Source of the DNA: Orlajensenia flava
Lineage (GTDB): Bacteria; Actinomycetota; Actinomycetes; Actinomycetales; Microbacteriaceae
Direction of reading: 5' to 3'
Assembly: GCF_004801905.1 (NCBI RefSeq)
Contig: NZ_SSSN01000007.1
Location: 1 to 64,000, forward strand
Length of the DNA: 64,000 nucleotides
This document shows, in pieces, positions 10,539 to 18,213 of the stretch. Both the position numbers and the translations under genes were made by a program. Position 1 is the first letter of the stretch; each line of letters starts with the position of its first letter. Under the pieces are notes generated by a model. It searched no databases. It was not told the DNA's origin and saw nothing but the letters and a program-made list of their open reading frames with translations.

Positions 10539-11494
10539 CTGAACGCGACCCTCTGCTGGCCGACGGCGACCTGCCGCTCGAACTGCGGCTGCAGCAGAAT
10601 GTCGACCGGCCCCACGACGCGCGCTCCACGACGGATGCCGCCGGCACGCGCCGCTACGAGGACGTCGCGTATGCGCGGCTGGCCGGCTTCCGCCCGCTGC
10701 TGCTCGACCTCAGCATTCCCGCGTCCGACGCTCCCGTGCCGCTGGTCGTCTACCTGCACGGCGGCGCGTTCCTCTGGGGCACCCACCGCGGAACCCTGTT
10801 CGGCGTCGGCGACGCGTTGGTCGACGCCGGCATCGCGGTCGCCACCGTGCAGTATCGGCTGGGCGGCGAGTCGCTCTTCCCCGCCGCCCTCCACGACGCG
10901 CACGCGGCCATCCGTTGGCTCCGTCACTTCGCCGGGGAGCTCGGGCTGGATGCCGACCGCGTCGGTGTCATGGGCGAGTCATCCGGTGGCCAGCTCGCCG
11001 CCTTCCTGGGCCTCGATCTCGACGATCCGGCGCTCAGTGGGCGCGTCGGGGTCGTGGACGGTGACACCTCCGTGCAGGCAGTGGTGGGCTGGTACGCCGT
11101 GACGGATGCGACCCTGTTCGCCGATCCGCGGTTTCCCGCGACCCCGCCGCCGGGCGACCAATGGCCCGACGGCATCGTCGCGCCCGGAGCGCCGGTCGAT
11201 GCCCTCGCCATCGTGCGCTGGGCGAGCCCGGCCCACCACCCCCTGTCGAACGCGGCACCGGCGCTGTACATCCACGGCGACTCCGATACCGAGGTGCCAT
11301 CCGAGCACAGCCGGCAGCTGGTCGGACGACTCCTTGCCGCGGGCCGGGAGGCTGAGCTGATGCTCGTGCCGGGCGCCGGTCATGTCTTCGCGGGTGCGGA
11401 CCCGACCCCGGTCGTCGCCCGCACCGTCGCCTTCTTCGCCGATCGGCTGGGAGCATCCGTGATGCCGACCACGGCCGTCGGGGAGCGATCGTAG
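10535..11494 (+). CDS. Alpha/beta-hydrolase, HSL/esterase family
   Basis: A 319-residue cytoplasmic carboxylesterase-like enzyme. The oxyanion motif HGG is at residues 75-77 (YLHGGAFLWG). The nucleophile elbow GESSGG has its Ser at 149. The C-terminal triad residues are suggested by HGDSDTEVP (Asp) and GAGHVF (His). This set matches the hormone-sensitive-lipase/BD-FAE group. The substrate is unknown. The ATG overlaps the mntH stop by 4 bp, so it is translated with mntH and presumably also metal-regulated. That is odd for an esterase and could point to hydrolysis of a metallophore ester, which is speculation. Confidence 0.85.
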   Translation: MTERDPLLADGDLPLELRLQQNVDRPHDARSTTDAAGTRRYEDVAYARLAGFRPLLLDLSIPASDAPVPLVVYLHGGAFLWGTHRGTLFGVGDALVDAGIAVATVQYRLGGESLFPAALHDAHAAIRWLRHFAGELGLDADRVGVMGESSGGQLAAFLGLDLDDPALSGRVGVVDGDTSVQAVVGWYAVTDATLFADPRFPATPPPGDQWPDGIVAPGAPVDALAIVRWASPAHHPLSNAAPALYIHGDSDTEVPSEHSRQLVGRLLAAGREAELMLVPGAGHVFAGADPTPVVARTVAFFADRLGASVMPTTAVGERS

Positions 11495-11619
11495 CCGCGA
11501 GATGAATCCCGGCGCGGACCCCTGTCGCCCGAGCCGGCTCGGACGTACCCTCGAGGGAACCGACCCGACCGCCCGCGATTCGAAGCGCGCACCGGGTCGA
11601 CCCGGATGAGGAGCACACG

Positions 11620-12036
11620 ATGAGCGTCACCACCACGACCCACATCAACTTCCGCGGCCGCGCGAAGGAGGCCCTCGACTTCTACGCGAGCGTCTTCGGC
11701 GGGGACGTGGTGATCGCGACCTACGCCGACATCCACCAGGTCGATGATCCGGCTCAGGCGGACAGCGTCGCGTGGGGGCAGGTGCGAACATCCGACGGGT
11801 TCCGCATCATGGCCTACGACGTGCAGACGGCGAAGCCGTTCGACCACGGGCAGAACTCCTTCTACGTCGCCCTCAGCGGGACGGCCGCCGATGAGATCCA
11901 GCGTTACTGGGACGGCCTGGCCGACGGCGCCACGGTTCTCGTGCCGCTCGCGCCCGCCGCGTTCGCACCGCTGTACGGGATGCTCACCGACTGCTTCGAC
12001 GTCACCTGGATCGTCGACGTGCCCGCCGTGCCGTAA
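11620..12036 (+). CDS. VOC-family protein (PhnB/DUF1338-like glyoxalase fold)
   Basis: A 138-residue single VOC domain of the PhnB type. Typical elements are HINFRGRAKEALDFYASVFGG at the N-terminus, GFRIMAYD in the middle and PLYGMLTDCFDVTWIVDV at the C-terminus. Such proteins are metal-dependent or metal-free small-molecule-binding enzymes. No specific substrate can be assigned. A strong ribosome site (GAGGAG) lies 8 bp before ATG 11620. The gene is monocistronic and convergent with the MATE gene, with only 4 bp between stops. Confidence 0.85.
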   Translation: MSVTTTTHINFRGRAKEALDFYASVFGGDVVIATYADIHQVDDPAQADSVAWGQVRTSDGFRIMAYDVQTAKPFDHGQNSFYVALSGTAADEIQRYWDGLADGATVLVPLAPAAFAPLYGMLTDCFDVTWIVDVPAVP

Positions 12037-12040
12037 CGCG

Positions 12041-13486
12041 TCAGGCGTCGGCGCCTTCGAGCGCCTCCTCGGCGCGCTCCGGGCTGCCTTCGGCGAGACC
12101 GCGGTCGATCGCGCGGCGCGAGGCCAGCCACATCACCACGCCGATCACGAACACGAGACCCTCTGAGACGGTCAGCGACCAGATGATGCCGGCCAGCCCG
12201 AACCAGAGGTTGCCGACGAGCACGATCGGGATGAACAGCACGCCCTGCGCCATCGACATCACGATGGCGGCGGCCGAGCGACCCGTCGCCTGGAACAGCG
12301 ACGTGAGGAGACCGGTGAATCCGTTCACGATCATGGCCACGAGCTGCGCGGTGAGGATGGTGACGCCGATGACGAGCACCGAGGGGTCTGCGACGAAGGT
12401 CGCGAAGACCTGGTCGCGGAAGAGGAACACTCCGACCGAGAAGATCACGACGATGGCGCCGACCGTGACCGCCGACGCTCGCAGGGCCGACATGAGTCGG
12501 TTGCGGTCGCCCTTGCCGTACGAATAGGCGAGCAGAGGGAGCACGCCGAGGGTGACGCCCATCACGAGGAACTCGGGCACCTGGGCGATCCGCACCGCGA
12601 CGCCCATCGCCGCGAGCGCGCTGTCGCCGTAGGCCACGGCGAGGTTGTTGAGCACGAGCGAGGTCACGATCAGGAACGCGGACTGCAGCAGCTCGCCGAC
12701 GCCGACGCCGAAGACGGGCTTCAGCACCCGCGGCGCAAGAGTGAACCAGCGCGGCGCGAGGCTCACATGCTCGCTGTTGCGATGCAGCCAGACGGCGAAG
12801 TACACGACGACACCGAGGTTCGCCAGGCCCATCGACAGCGCGACGCCGACGACGCCCCAGTGGAACACGAGGATGAACAGCACGTCGAAGACGACGCTGG
12901 CGACGGTGGATGCGATCAGCCCGATCATCACCTGGCGGGCGGCGCCCTCGGCTCGCACCAGCTGCTCGAGGCAGAACGCGGCAGCGAGCACGGGGACGAA
13001 GACGAGCATGACGGCGACGTAGGCACTCGTCGCGGGCACGGCGTTCGCATCCGCTCCCAGCACGGAGACGAGCGGATGCAGCGCGAGCAGCCCGACGCCG
13101 CCGAACACGGCGCCGGCGATGACGGAACCCCACAGGGCGAATGACGAGACGTGCTTGATCTCGCCGGCCTTGGCGGGTTCCGCCTCCGATGCGCCGAGCA
13201 GCCGTGAGATGAGGGCCCCGCCGCCGACGCCGAAGACGCCGCCGATCGCCATCACGAGTCCGAGCAGCGGGGTGCCGAACGTGATGGCGGCGAGGAGGGT
13301 CGCGTCGTGCTGCGAGCCGATGAAGCCCGCGTTGATGACGTTGTAGACAGCGCCGACGATCATCGCGGCCGCCATCGGCACGCAGAGGTGCACGAGGGCG
13401 CGGACGATGGGCGCGGTGGAGAGGTACCAGCGGTTGCTGCCGACGGCGTCGGAGACGACCGGGGTTTCGGGGTTCGTGGTGTTCAT
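12041..13486 (-). CDS. MATE-family multidrug efflux transporter
   Basis: A 481-residue membrane protein with about 12 hydrophobic helices in two related halves, characteristic of Na+/H+-driven MATE exporters of the NorM/DinF group. Helix segments include LVHLCVPMAAAMIVGAVYNVI, where the conserved Pro sits, and NGFTGLLTSLFQATGRSA in the second half. The start at ATG 13486 (MNTTNPETP) has a good AAAGGAG site. An in-frame start at 13537 lacks one and would add unrelated residues. It lies 110 bp downstream of the MarR gene on the same strand, so the two form a regulator-efflux operon. Confidence 0.93.
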   Translation of the reverse strand: MNTTNPETPVVSDAVGSNRWYLSTAPIVRALVHLCVPMAAAMIVGAVYNVINAGFIGSQHDATLLAAITFGTPLLGLVMAIGGVFGVGGGALISRLLGASEAEPAKAGEIKHVSSFALWGSVIAGAVFGGVGLLALHPLVSVLGADANAVPATSAYVAVMLVFVPVLAAAFCLEQLVRAEGAARQVMIGLIASTVASVVFDVLFILVFHWGVVGVALSMGLANLGVVVYFAVWLHRNSEHVSLAPRWFTLAPRVLKPVFGVGVGELLQSAFLIVTSLVLNNLAVAYGDSALAAMGVAVRIAQVPEFLVMGVTLGVLPLLAYSYGKGDRNRLMSALRASAVTVGAIVVIFSVGVFLFRDQVFATFVADPSVLVIGVTILTAQLVAMIVNGFTGLLTSLFQATGRSAAAIVMSMAQGVLFIPIVLVGNLWFGLAGIIWSLTVSEGLVFVIGVVMWLASRRAIDRGLAEGSPERAEEALEGADA

Positions 13487-13596
13487 GACTGCTCCTTTCG
13501 AGCAGGGCGGAGCCCGTGAGGGCGCGCAGGGGCTCACGCCGACGGACGCCGGCGAGGCGAGGGATGTTGGGATGCGCGGCCGAGCCGCGGCCGGGG

Positions 13597-14040
13597 TTAC
13601 CGGCTCGGTTGGGGCAGGTCCGCGGTGATCTTGGTGAGGAGGGCGTGGAGCGTTGCCCGCTCGTCCTCGTTCAGCGGGGTGAGGATGGACTCGTCGGCGG
13701 CGGCCATCGCGGTGTCGAAGCCCGCGATGAGCTCGGCCCCGGAGGCGGTGGCGTAGGCGCGCTTGATGCGTTCATTGCCGTCCTCCGTTCTCCGCTCGAT
13801 GAGCTCGCGTCGCTCGAGTCCCTGCAGGAGGCTCGAGACGCTGGCAGCACTGGTCCGGCTGACTTCAGCGATCTCTCGCTGGATCATGCCGGGGTTCTGG
13901 ACGAGATAACCGAGGACGAAGGCCTGTTCGTGGCTGAGCTCGCGTTCGCGAATCCAGTCCTCCCCAGCCTTCCTCTGGGCCCATCCGATCCATCGGACGA
14001 GCTGGAGGCTGCTGTCGAGCATCGCTTCCGGTATCTCCAT
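13597..14040 (-). CDS. MarR-family transcriptional regulator of the MATE operon
   Basis: A 147-residue winged-helix repressor. The domain runs from LSHEQAFVLGYLVQNPG through the recognition helix (IAEVSRTSAASVSSLLQGLERRELI) to the wing (RRTEDGNERIKRAYATASG). The start is ATG 14040 rather than an upstream frame start at 14076, because a near-consensus promoter ends 7 bp before ATG 14040. A TTAGA-GT-TCTAA palindrome overlaps the -10, so the protein probably represses itself and the downstream MATE exporter until a drug ligand binds. Confidence 0.9.
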   Translation of the reverse strand: MEIPEAMLDSSLQLVRWIGWAQRKAGEDWIRERELSHEQAFVLGYLVQNPGMIQREIAEVSRTSAASVSSLLQGLERRELIERRTEDGNERIKRAYATASGAELIAGFDTAMAAADESILTPLNEDERATLHALLTKITADLPQPSR

Positions 14041-14042
14041 GC

Positions 14043-14076
14043 TTAGAACTCTAACTCTTCGTGCTCTAACTGTCAA
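14043..14076 (-). promoter_or_regulatory. marR-MATE promoter with overlapping operator
   Basis: On the minus strand: -35 TTGACA (14071-14076), a 17-bp spacer and -10 TAGAGT (14048-14053), then 7 bp to ATG 14040. The palindrome TTAGAGTTCTAA (14043-14054) covers the -10. A second half-site, GTTAGAGC, lies in the spacer (14064-14070). This is the best sigma-70-type promoter in the window. Confidence 0.75.
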
Positions 14077-14125
14077 CTATCGAACATACTGCTTGTGCGG
14101 GAGGAGCCGTGTCGACGGCACCGCC

Positions 14126-14131
14126 TAGTCT
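14126..14131 (+). promoter_or_regulatory. -10 element of mntR
   Basis: TAGTCT, 6 bp before GTG 14138, so the mRNA is probably leaderless. The GGAGG directly before the GTG is too close to act as a ribosome site. Confidence 0.5.
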
Positions 14132-14137
14132 GGAGGC

Positions 14138-14791
14138 GTGACGGCGACCTCACCGGCCATCGAGGACTACCTCAAGACCATCTACGCGCACACGGAGTGG
14201 CAGGACGCACCGATCACTCCGTCGGTGCTCGCCGCCCGACTCGGCATCGCGCCGTCGTCCGTGACGGAGATGGTGAAGAAGCTCGCCGCCCAGCGTCTGG
14301 TCTGGCATCGGCCGTACGGGGCGATCGTGCTGACGGATGCCGGCACCGATCGCGCCCTCGCGGTCGTGCGGCGGCACCGTCTCATCGAGACCTGGCTCGT
14401 GCGCGACATGGGCTACGTCTGGGATGCCGTGCACGACGAGGCGGAGGTTCTCGAGCACGCGATCAGCGACCGACTGCTCGAGTCGATCGACGAGCACCTC
14501 GGGCGACCCCGGCGCGACCCGCACGGCGACCCGATACCGCAGGCGGACGGGGCCGTGCTGCGGGTGGAGACGCTGCCGGTGACGGATGCACCACCCGGTC
14601 ACGACGGAGTGGTCGTGCGGGTGAATGATCGGGACCCCGCCGTACTGCGTCTGGTGATGGACGCCGGCGTGGTTCCCGGCGCATCCGTCCGCGTGGTGTC
14701 GGTGAGCGATGATGGCGCGTGCGTTCGGGTGGCCGGACGCGAGGTGGAGCTGACCCGCCGAGCAGCGGAGGACATCCGCGTCACGGTCTGA
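14138..14791 (+). CDS. mntR: DtxR/MntR-family metal-dependent repressor, probably manganese-responsive
   Basis: A 217-residue three-domain regulator. The N-terminal winged helix (residues 1-75) contains LAARLGIAPSSVTEMVKKL. A metal-binding and dimer domain follows, then a C-terminal SH3-like domain (VVPGASVRVVSV). Aligned with IdeR/DtxR, the metal ligands are His80, Glu84, His99, Glu103, Glu106 and His107. Glu103 stands where iron-sensing IdeR has a Cys (Cys102), as in manganese sensors. This supports Mn2+ as effector and mntH as a target, and the operator at 9074-9095 fits. The gene is divergent from marR. Confidence 0.88.
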   Translation: MTATSPAIEDYLKTIYAHTEWQDAPITPSVLAARLGIAPSSVTEMVKKLAAQRLVWHRPYGAIVLTDAGTDRALAVVRRHRLIETWLVRDMGYVWDAVHDEAEVLEHAISDRLLESIDEHLGRPRRDPHGDPIPQADGAVLRVETLPVTDAPPGHDGVVVRVNDRDPAVLRLVMDAGVVPGASVRVVSVSDDGACVRVAGREVELTRRAAEDIRVTV

Positions 14792-14848
14792 AGCCCGCGG
14801 CCCGGGGTGTCGTCGCTGCGGCGCACCAACTCGAATGGCACCAACGCG

Positions 14849-14880
14849 AATGGCGCGCCCTCACGAGAGGACGCGCCATT
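14849..14880. terminator. Hairpin between convergent mntR and the GlsB-like gene
   Basis: Arms AATGGCGCG (14849-14857) and CGCGCCATT (14872-14880), extended by CCTC/GAGG past one mismatch, around loop ACGA. The 13-bp stem has no T-tract but lies between two convergent genes, so it probably ends both transcripts. Confidence 0.6.
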
Positions 14881-14908
14881 GGCGTGATGCGGCTGTCGCC
14901 GCCGCGGA

Positions 14909-15181
14909 TCAGGCCGCGCGGCCCTTGCGGCTGTTGACGATGAGGCCGTAGATGAGGAGGACGACGATCGAACCGCCGATGGCGAGGAGCCACGTGGACA
15001 GGTTCCAGAAGTCCTGGAGGCCGACACCGAACAGCACGCTGCCGAGCCATCCGCCGAGGAGGGCGCCGACGACGCCGAGCAGCAGCGTGATGAGCCATCC
15101 GCCGCCCTGCTTACCGGGAAGGATCAGCTTGGCGATGGCGCCGGCGATGAGGCCGAGGATGAGGAATGCGAAGAAGCCCAT
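14909..15181 (-). CDS. GlsB/YeaQ/YmgE-family small membrane protein
   Basis: A 90-residue protein with three hydrophobic helices: FFAFLILGLIAGAIAKLIL, WLITLLLGVVGALLGGWLGS and WLLAIGGSIVVLLIYGLIV. The Gly-rich GLIAGAIAKLILPGKQGGG and the basic tail NSRKGRAA are typical of the transglycosylase-associated, stress-induced family. The biochemical function is unknown. ATG 15181 is preceded by AAGGAG about 13 bp upstream. It stands alone. Confidence 0.88.
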   Translation of the reverse strand: MGFFAFLILGLIAGAIAKLILPGKQGGGWLITLLLGVVGALLGGWLGSVLFGVGLQDFWNLSTWLLAIGGSIVVLLIYGLIVNSRKGRAA

Positions 15182-15352
15182 GAGGGATGTATCTCCTTGT
15201 GAGGGTTGCGAGGGGGTGCGCCGTCCGATCGGATGGCGCGGGATCACGTTACTGACTCGCGGTAAATGACGTTGAGGGTTGACAAGGGCGGCCCCCATCG
15301 GCGGGTGGTGACGCCGTGGCCGCTCATCCGCCCTCGTCGAGGCCTCGCGCCG

Positions 15353-15358
15353 TAGGCT
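15353..15358 (+). promoter_or_regulatory. -10 element of the HAD hydrolase gene
   Basis: TAGGCT, 6 bp before ATG 15365 with no ribosome site, the leaderless arrangement. The same hexamer and spacing occur at mntH and at the enoyl-CoA hydratase gene. Confidence 0.5.
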
Positions 15359-15364
15359 GGGCGC

Positions 15365-16162
15365 ATGAGCCGACGCGACGAGATCGAATGCTGGCTGACC
15401 GACATGGACGGCGTTCTGGTGCACGAGAACGAGCCGCTCCCGGGCGCCGCCGAACTGCTGCAGCAGTGGCGGGACCTCGACGCCCCCTACCTGGTGCTGA
15501 CCAACAACTCGATCTTCACTCCGCGCGACCTGTCGGCGCGACTGCGTGCATCCGGTCTGATCGTCCCCGAGGATCGCATCTGGACGAGCGCGCTCGCGAC
15601 GGCGGACTTCTGTGCGTCGCAGATCCCCGGCGGTTCGGCGTTCGTCATCGGTGAGGCCGGCATCACGACCGCCCTGCACGAGGCCGGCTTCATCATGACC
15701 GAGACCTCACCCGACTACGTCGTGGTCGGCGAGACGCGCAACTACTCGTTCGAGGCGATCACGAAGGCCATCCGGCTCATCGCCGCCGGTTCGCGGTTCA
15801 TCGTGACCAACCCGGATGCTACCGGTCCGAGCGCCGACGGCCCGCTGCCCGCGACCGGCGCGATCGCCGCTCTCATCACCAAGGCGACCGGCAAGGACCC
15901 CTACGTGGTCGGCAAGCCGAACCCGATGATGTTCCGGTCGGCGATGAACCGCATCGGCGCGCATTCCGAGAACACCGCGATGATCGGCGACCGAATGGAC
16001 ACCGACATCGTCGCGGGCATCGAGGCGGGGCTGCACACCATCCTCGTGATGACGGGCATCAGCGACGAGGCGGAGATCAACCGCTATCCGTTCCGACCCG
16101 ACGAGATCCTCGCGGGGGTCCATGAGCTGGTCTCGGACGAGCCGATCGAATCGGACCTGTAG
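15365..16162 (+). CDS. HAD-IIA (NagD-like) phosphatase
   Basis: A 265-residue cytoplasmic HAD hydrolase with a type IIA cap. Motif I is DMDGVLVHE with the catalytic Asp13 and Asp15. Motif II is in LVLTNNS. The motif III Lys is in VVGKPNPMMF. Motif IV is MIGDRMDTDI. NagD homologues dephosphorylate nucleoside monophosphates or sugar phosphates; the actual substrate cannot be read here. It is convergent with the LLM gene across a long palindrome. Confidence 0.92.
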   Translation: MSRRDEIECWLTDMDGVLVHENEPLPGAAELLQQWRDLDAPYLVLTNNSIFTPRDLSARLRASGLIVPEDRIWTSALATADFCASQIPGGSAFVIGEAGITTALHEAGFIMTETSPDYVVVGETRNYSFEAITKAIRLIAAGSRFIVTNPDATGPSADGPLPATGAIAALITKATGKDPYVVGKPNPMMFRSAMNRIGAHSENTAMIGDRMDTDIVAGIEAGLHTILVMTGISDEAEINRYPFRPDEILAGVHELVSDEPIESDL

Positions 16163-16175
16163 CGCTCCGTCCTCC

Positions 16176-16237
16176 GTCGAAATCGCAACTTTTGCGGGTG
16201 CCGCAGGCGCACGACCCGCAAAACCTGCGTTTTCGAC
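16176..16237. repeat. 62-bp imperfect palindrome between convergent genes
   Basis: Two 24-bp arms (16176-16199 and 16214-16237) match at 21 positions when one is inverted; the inner perfect part is TTTTGCGGGT/ACCCGCAAAA. It lies between convergent genes and probably acts as a two-way terminator. It may be one copy of a dispersed element. Confidence 0.7.
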
Positions 16238-16244
16238 GCTGTTT

Positions 16245-17036
16245 TCAGGCGAGTGCGGCGCCGAGGGCGTCGATGATGCGGCGGTAGGCGACTGTCGACC
16301 CGTCGGGCGTGATCGCCCGGAACACCAGCTCGTCCACGCCCACCCGATACGCCGCAAGGGCGTCGGCGAGGCGCTGCGGAGTCGTGCCGCTGATGGTGGT
16401 GTCGTCTGCGCGGATGCCCAGGCGCTCGAAGTTGGCGCGATAGCTGGGGTACGACGCGTACCGCGCGCTCTCCTCGGCGAGTGCGGCTGCGGCATCCGGG
16501 TCCACGATCCCACGCGCATACAGCACCGCGACCGGCCTGTCCCGATCGGCGGCCTCGGCGTCGGCTCGAAGCTCGGCGGCGGCGTCACCGGCGATTGCGG
16601 GAGTCAGCCAACTGAGCAGGGCGCCGGATGCCCGAGTGGCCGCGAGCGAGCGCATCTTCGGGCCCAGCGCGCCCAGCACGACGGGCGCGTGCACCAGCTG
16701 CTGCAGTTCGTCGAGTCCCGCCGAGACGAGCGGAACCGGATGCCGGGCCTGGCCGGAACCCACGCCCAGCAGCAGGCGCTCCTGCGGAAGGGCCAGTTCT
16801 TGCACACGTGCCGCGACGCCGGATGCCGGTGTGCGATCGAAGGGGATGACGCCGGTGCAGAGGCGGAGCGTCGATGTCACCTCCGCCGCTGCCGCGAGTC
16901 CGCCGAGCGCCTCGCCGTCCGCAGTGTCGTTCAGCCAGATGGCGTGGAGGCCGGCAGACTCAGCGGCGGTCGCGAGTTCGCGGATGACGTCGTGATCGAG
17001 CGATCCCGCCAGCCCGAGGGAGACGACGGCGGTCAT
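16245..17036 (-). CDS. LLM-class (luciferase-like) flavin/F420 oxidoreductase
   Basis: A 263-residue TIM-barrel protein of the bacterial luciferase-like family, at the short end of the family range. The N-terminal strand VSLGLAGSLDHDVIRELATAAESAGLHAIWLND and the cofactor-loop region RLLLGVGSGQARHP are typical. F420 dependence is likely because F420 genes are present in this window, but FMN cannot be excluded. No partner gene suggests the substrate. About 240 bp upstream (17037-17273) show no gene. Confidence 0.75.
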   Translation of the reverse strand: MTAVVSLGLAGSLDHDVIRELATAAESAGLHAIWLNDTADGEALGGLAAAAEVTSTLRLCTGVIPFDRTPASGVAARVQELALPQERLLLGVGSGQARHPVPLVSAGLDELQQLVHAPVVLGALGPKMRSLAATRASGALLSWLTPAIAGDAAAELRADAEAADRDRPVAVLYARGIVDPDAAAALAEESARYASYPSYRANFERLGIRADDTTISGTTPQRLADALAAYRVGVDELVFRAITPDGSTVAYRRIIDALGAALA

Positions 17037-17273
17037 GCGACAACGCCCGAGCGGGTGCAGTTGATCATCGGATCAGCCTAGCCACGTCGACGCTCGGTGG
17101 CACAGCCGCGCGGAGCACCACGGCCCAGCCGAGCGCGACGAGGCCGCCGCGGGAACGTACCGGGCAGCGGCGGGACAGCCGCGGATGCGCTACGGGGCAG
17201 CCGCGGAAACGCGACGGCGCGGGTACCGGCACGCTGCGGCGACGATTCCCGAGTTGCGGCGTGGTCAGACCAC

Positions 17274-18203
17274 TCAGGCCAGCGCCGACACCGCGTCGAC
17301 GACCGCGTCCCAGAACCGATCGACATCGAGGTCGACGGCAACATGCGCGTTCGCCGGGCGTCCCAGCATGCCGTCGAGGTCGATGGAGGTGGCGCCGACG
17401 GTCTCGGCTCCGGCGAGCTCGACATCGAGACGGGTGAACACGCGGGCGACGGTCTCCGGGTCGGCGAGGACCGCCATCGCCACGGGGTCGTGCAGTGGTC
17501 CGTCCGGCAGGCCGAACACGGCGGCGTTGGTGGAGCAGAAGAAGTCGAGCAGTTCTGCACCGAACGCCGACGTGCGATTCCCGACGGCGGCGATGCGCTC
17601 GCGGACGGATGTCGTCACGAGCGCCCGATGCGTCACGTTCAATCCGACCATGGTGAACGGCACGCCGGAACCGACGACCATCGCGAGTGCGTCCGGGTCG
17701 ACCCAGGCGTTGAACTCCGCGTAGGGCGTGACGTTTCCGCGCCCGGTGGCTCCGCCCATCCAGACGACCTCGCGGATGCGCTCCGCCAGATACGGCCGCT
17801 GCGCGAGCAGCGTTGCGACATTCGTGAGGGGCCCCGTCGCGACGATGGCGACCGGCTCAGCGGATGCCTCGAGCGCGTCCGTCATGAGGTCGATGGCCGG
17901 GCGCGGGTCGAGCGGGACCGTCGGCACCGGCAGGACCGGGCCACCCAAGCCGTTGTCGCCGTGGATCCACTCGGCCGTGGACAGCTCCTTCTGCAACGGG
18001 CGATCAGCACCCGCTGCGACCGGCACGTCAGCGATGCCCGCAACGGTCAGCGCGATCCGCGCGTTGCGCTGGGTGTGCTCGAGTGTTCCATTTCCCGCGA
18101 CCGCCGTCACCGCGAGCAGGTCGATCGCCGGACTGCCGGCGGCGAGCCAGATGGCGAAGACGTCGTCGTGACCGGGGTCGCAATCGAGGATGACGGGAAT
18201 CAC
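17274..18203 (-). CDS. Nucleoside hydrolase (IU-NH family)
   Basis: A 309-residue enzyme cleaving the N-glycosidic bond of ribonucleosides. The calcium-binding signature DCDPGHDD is at residues 7-14. VVWMGGA and the His-Asp pair in GPLHDPVAMAVL complete the active site. The start is GTG 18203, which begins VIPVILDCDPG and lies 11 nt after the stop of the upstream gene; an in-frame ATG at 18269 would overlap that gene. It is downstream of pyrE and the septum-formation-like gene, so it probably salvages nucleobases in the same operon as orotate phosphoribosyltransferase. Confidence 0.92.
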   Translation of the reverse strand: MIPVILDCDPGHDDVFAIWLAAGSPAIDLLAVTAVAGNGTLEHTQRNARIALTVAGIADVPVAAGADRPLQKELSTAEWIHGDNGLGGPVLPVPTVPLDPRPAIDLMTDALEASAEPVAIVATGPLTNVATLLAQRPYLAERIREVVWMGGATGRGNVTPYAEFNAWVDPDALAMVVGSGVPFTMVGLNVTHRALVTTSVRERIAAVGNRTSAFGAELLDFFCSTNAAVFGLPDGPLHDPVAMAVLADPETVARVFTRLDVELAGAETVGATSIDLDGMLGRPANAHVAVDLDVDRFWDAVVDAVSALA

Positions 18204-18213
18204 GAGAGCTGCA

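Noticed and set aside
14909..15679. Upstream extension of the GlsB-like frame
   Set aside because: Sequence before ATG 15181 is Arg/Gly-rich and overlaps the divergent HAD gene; the 90-residue form matches the family.
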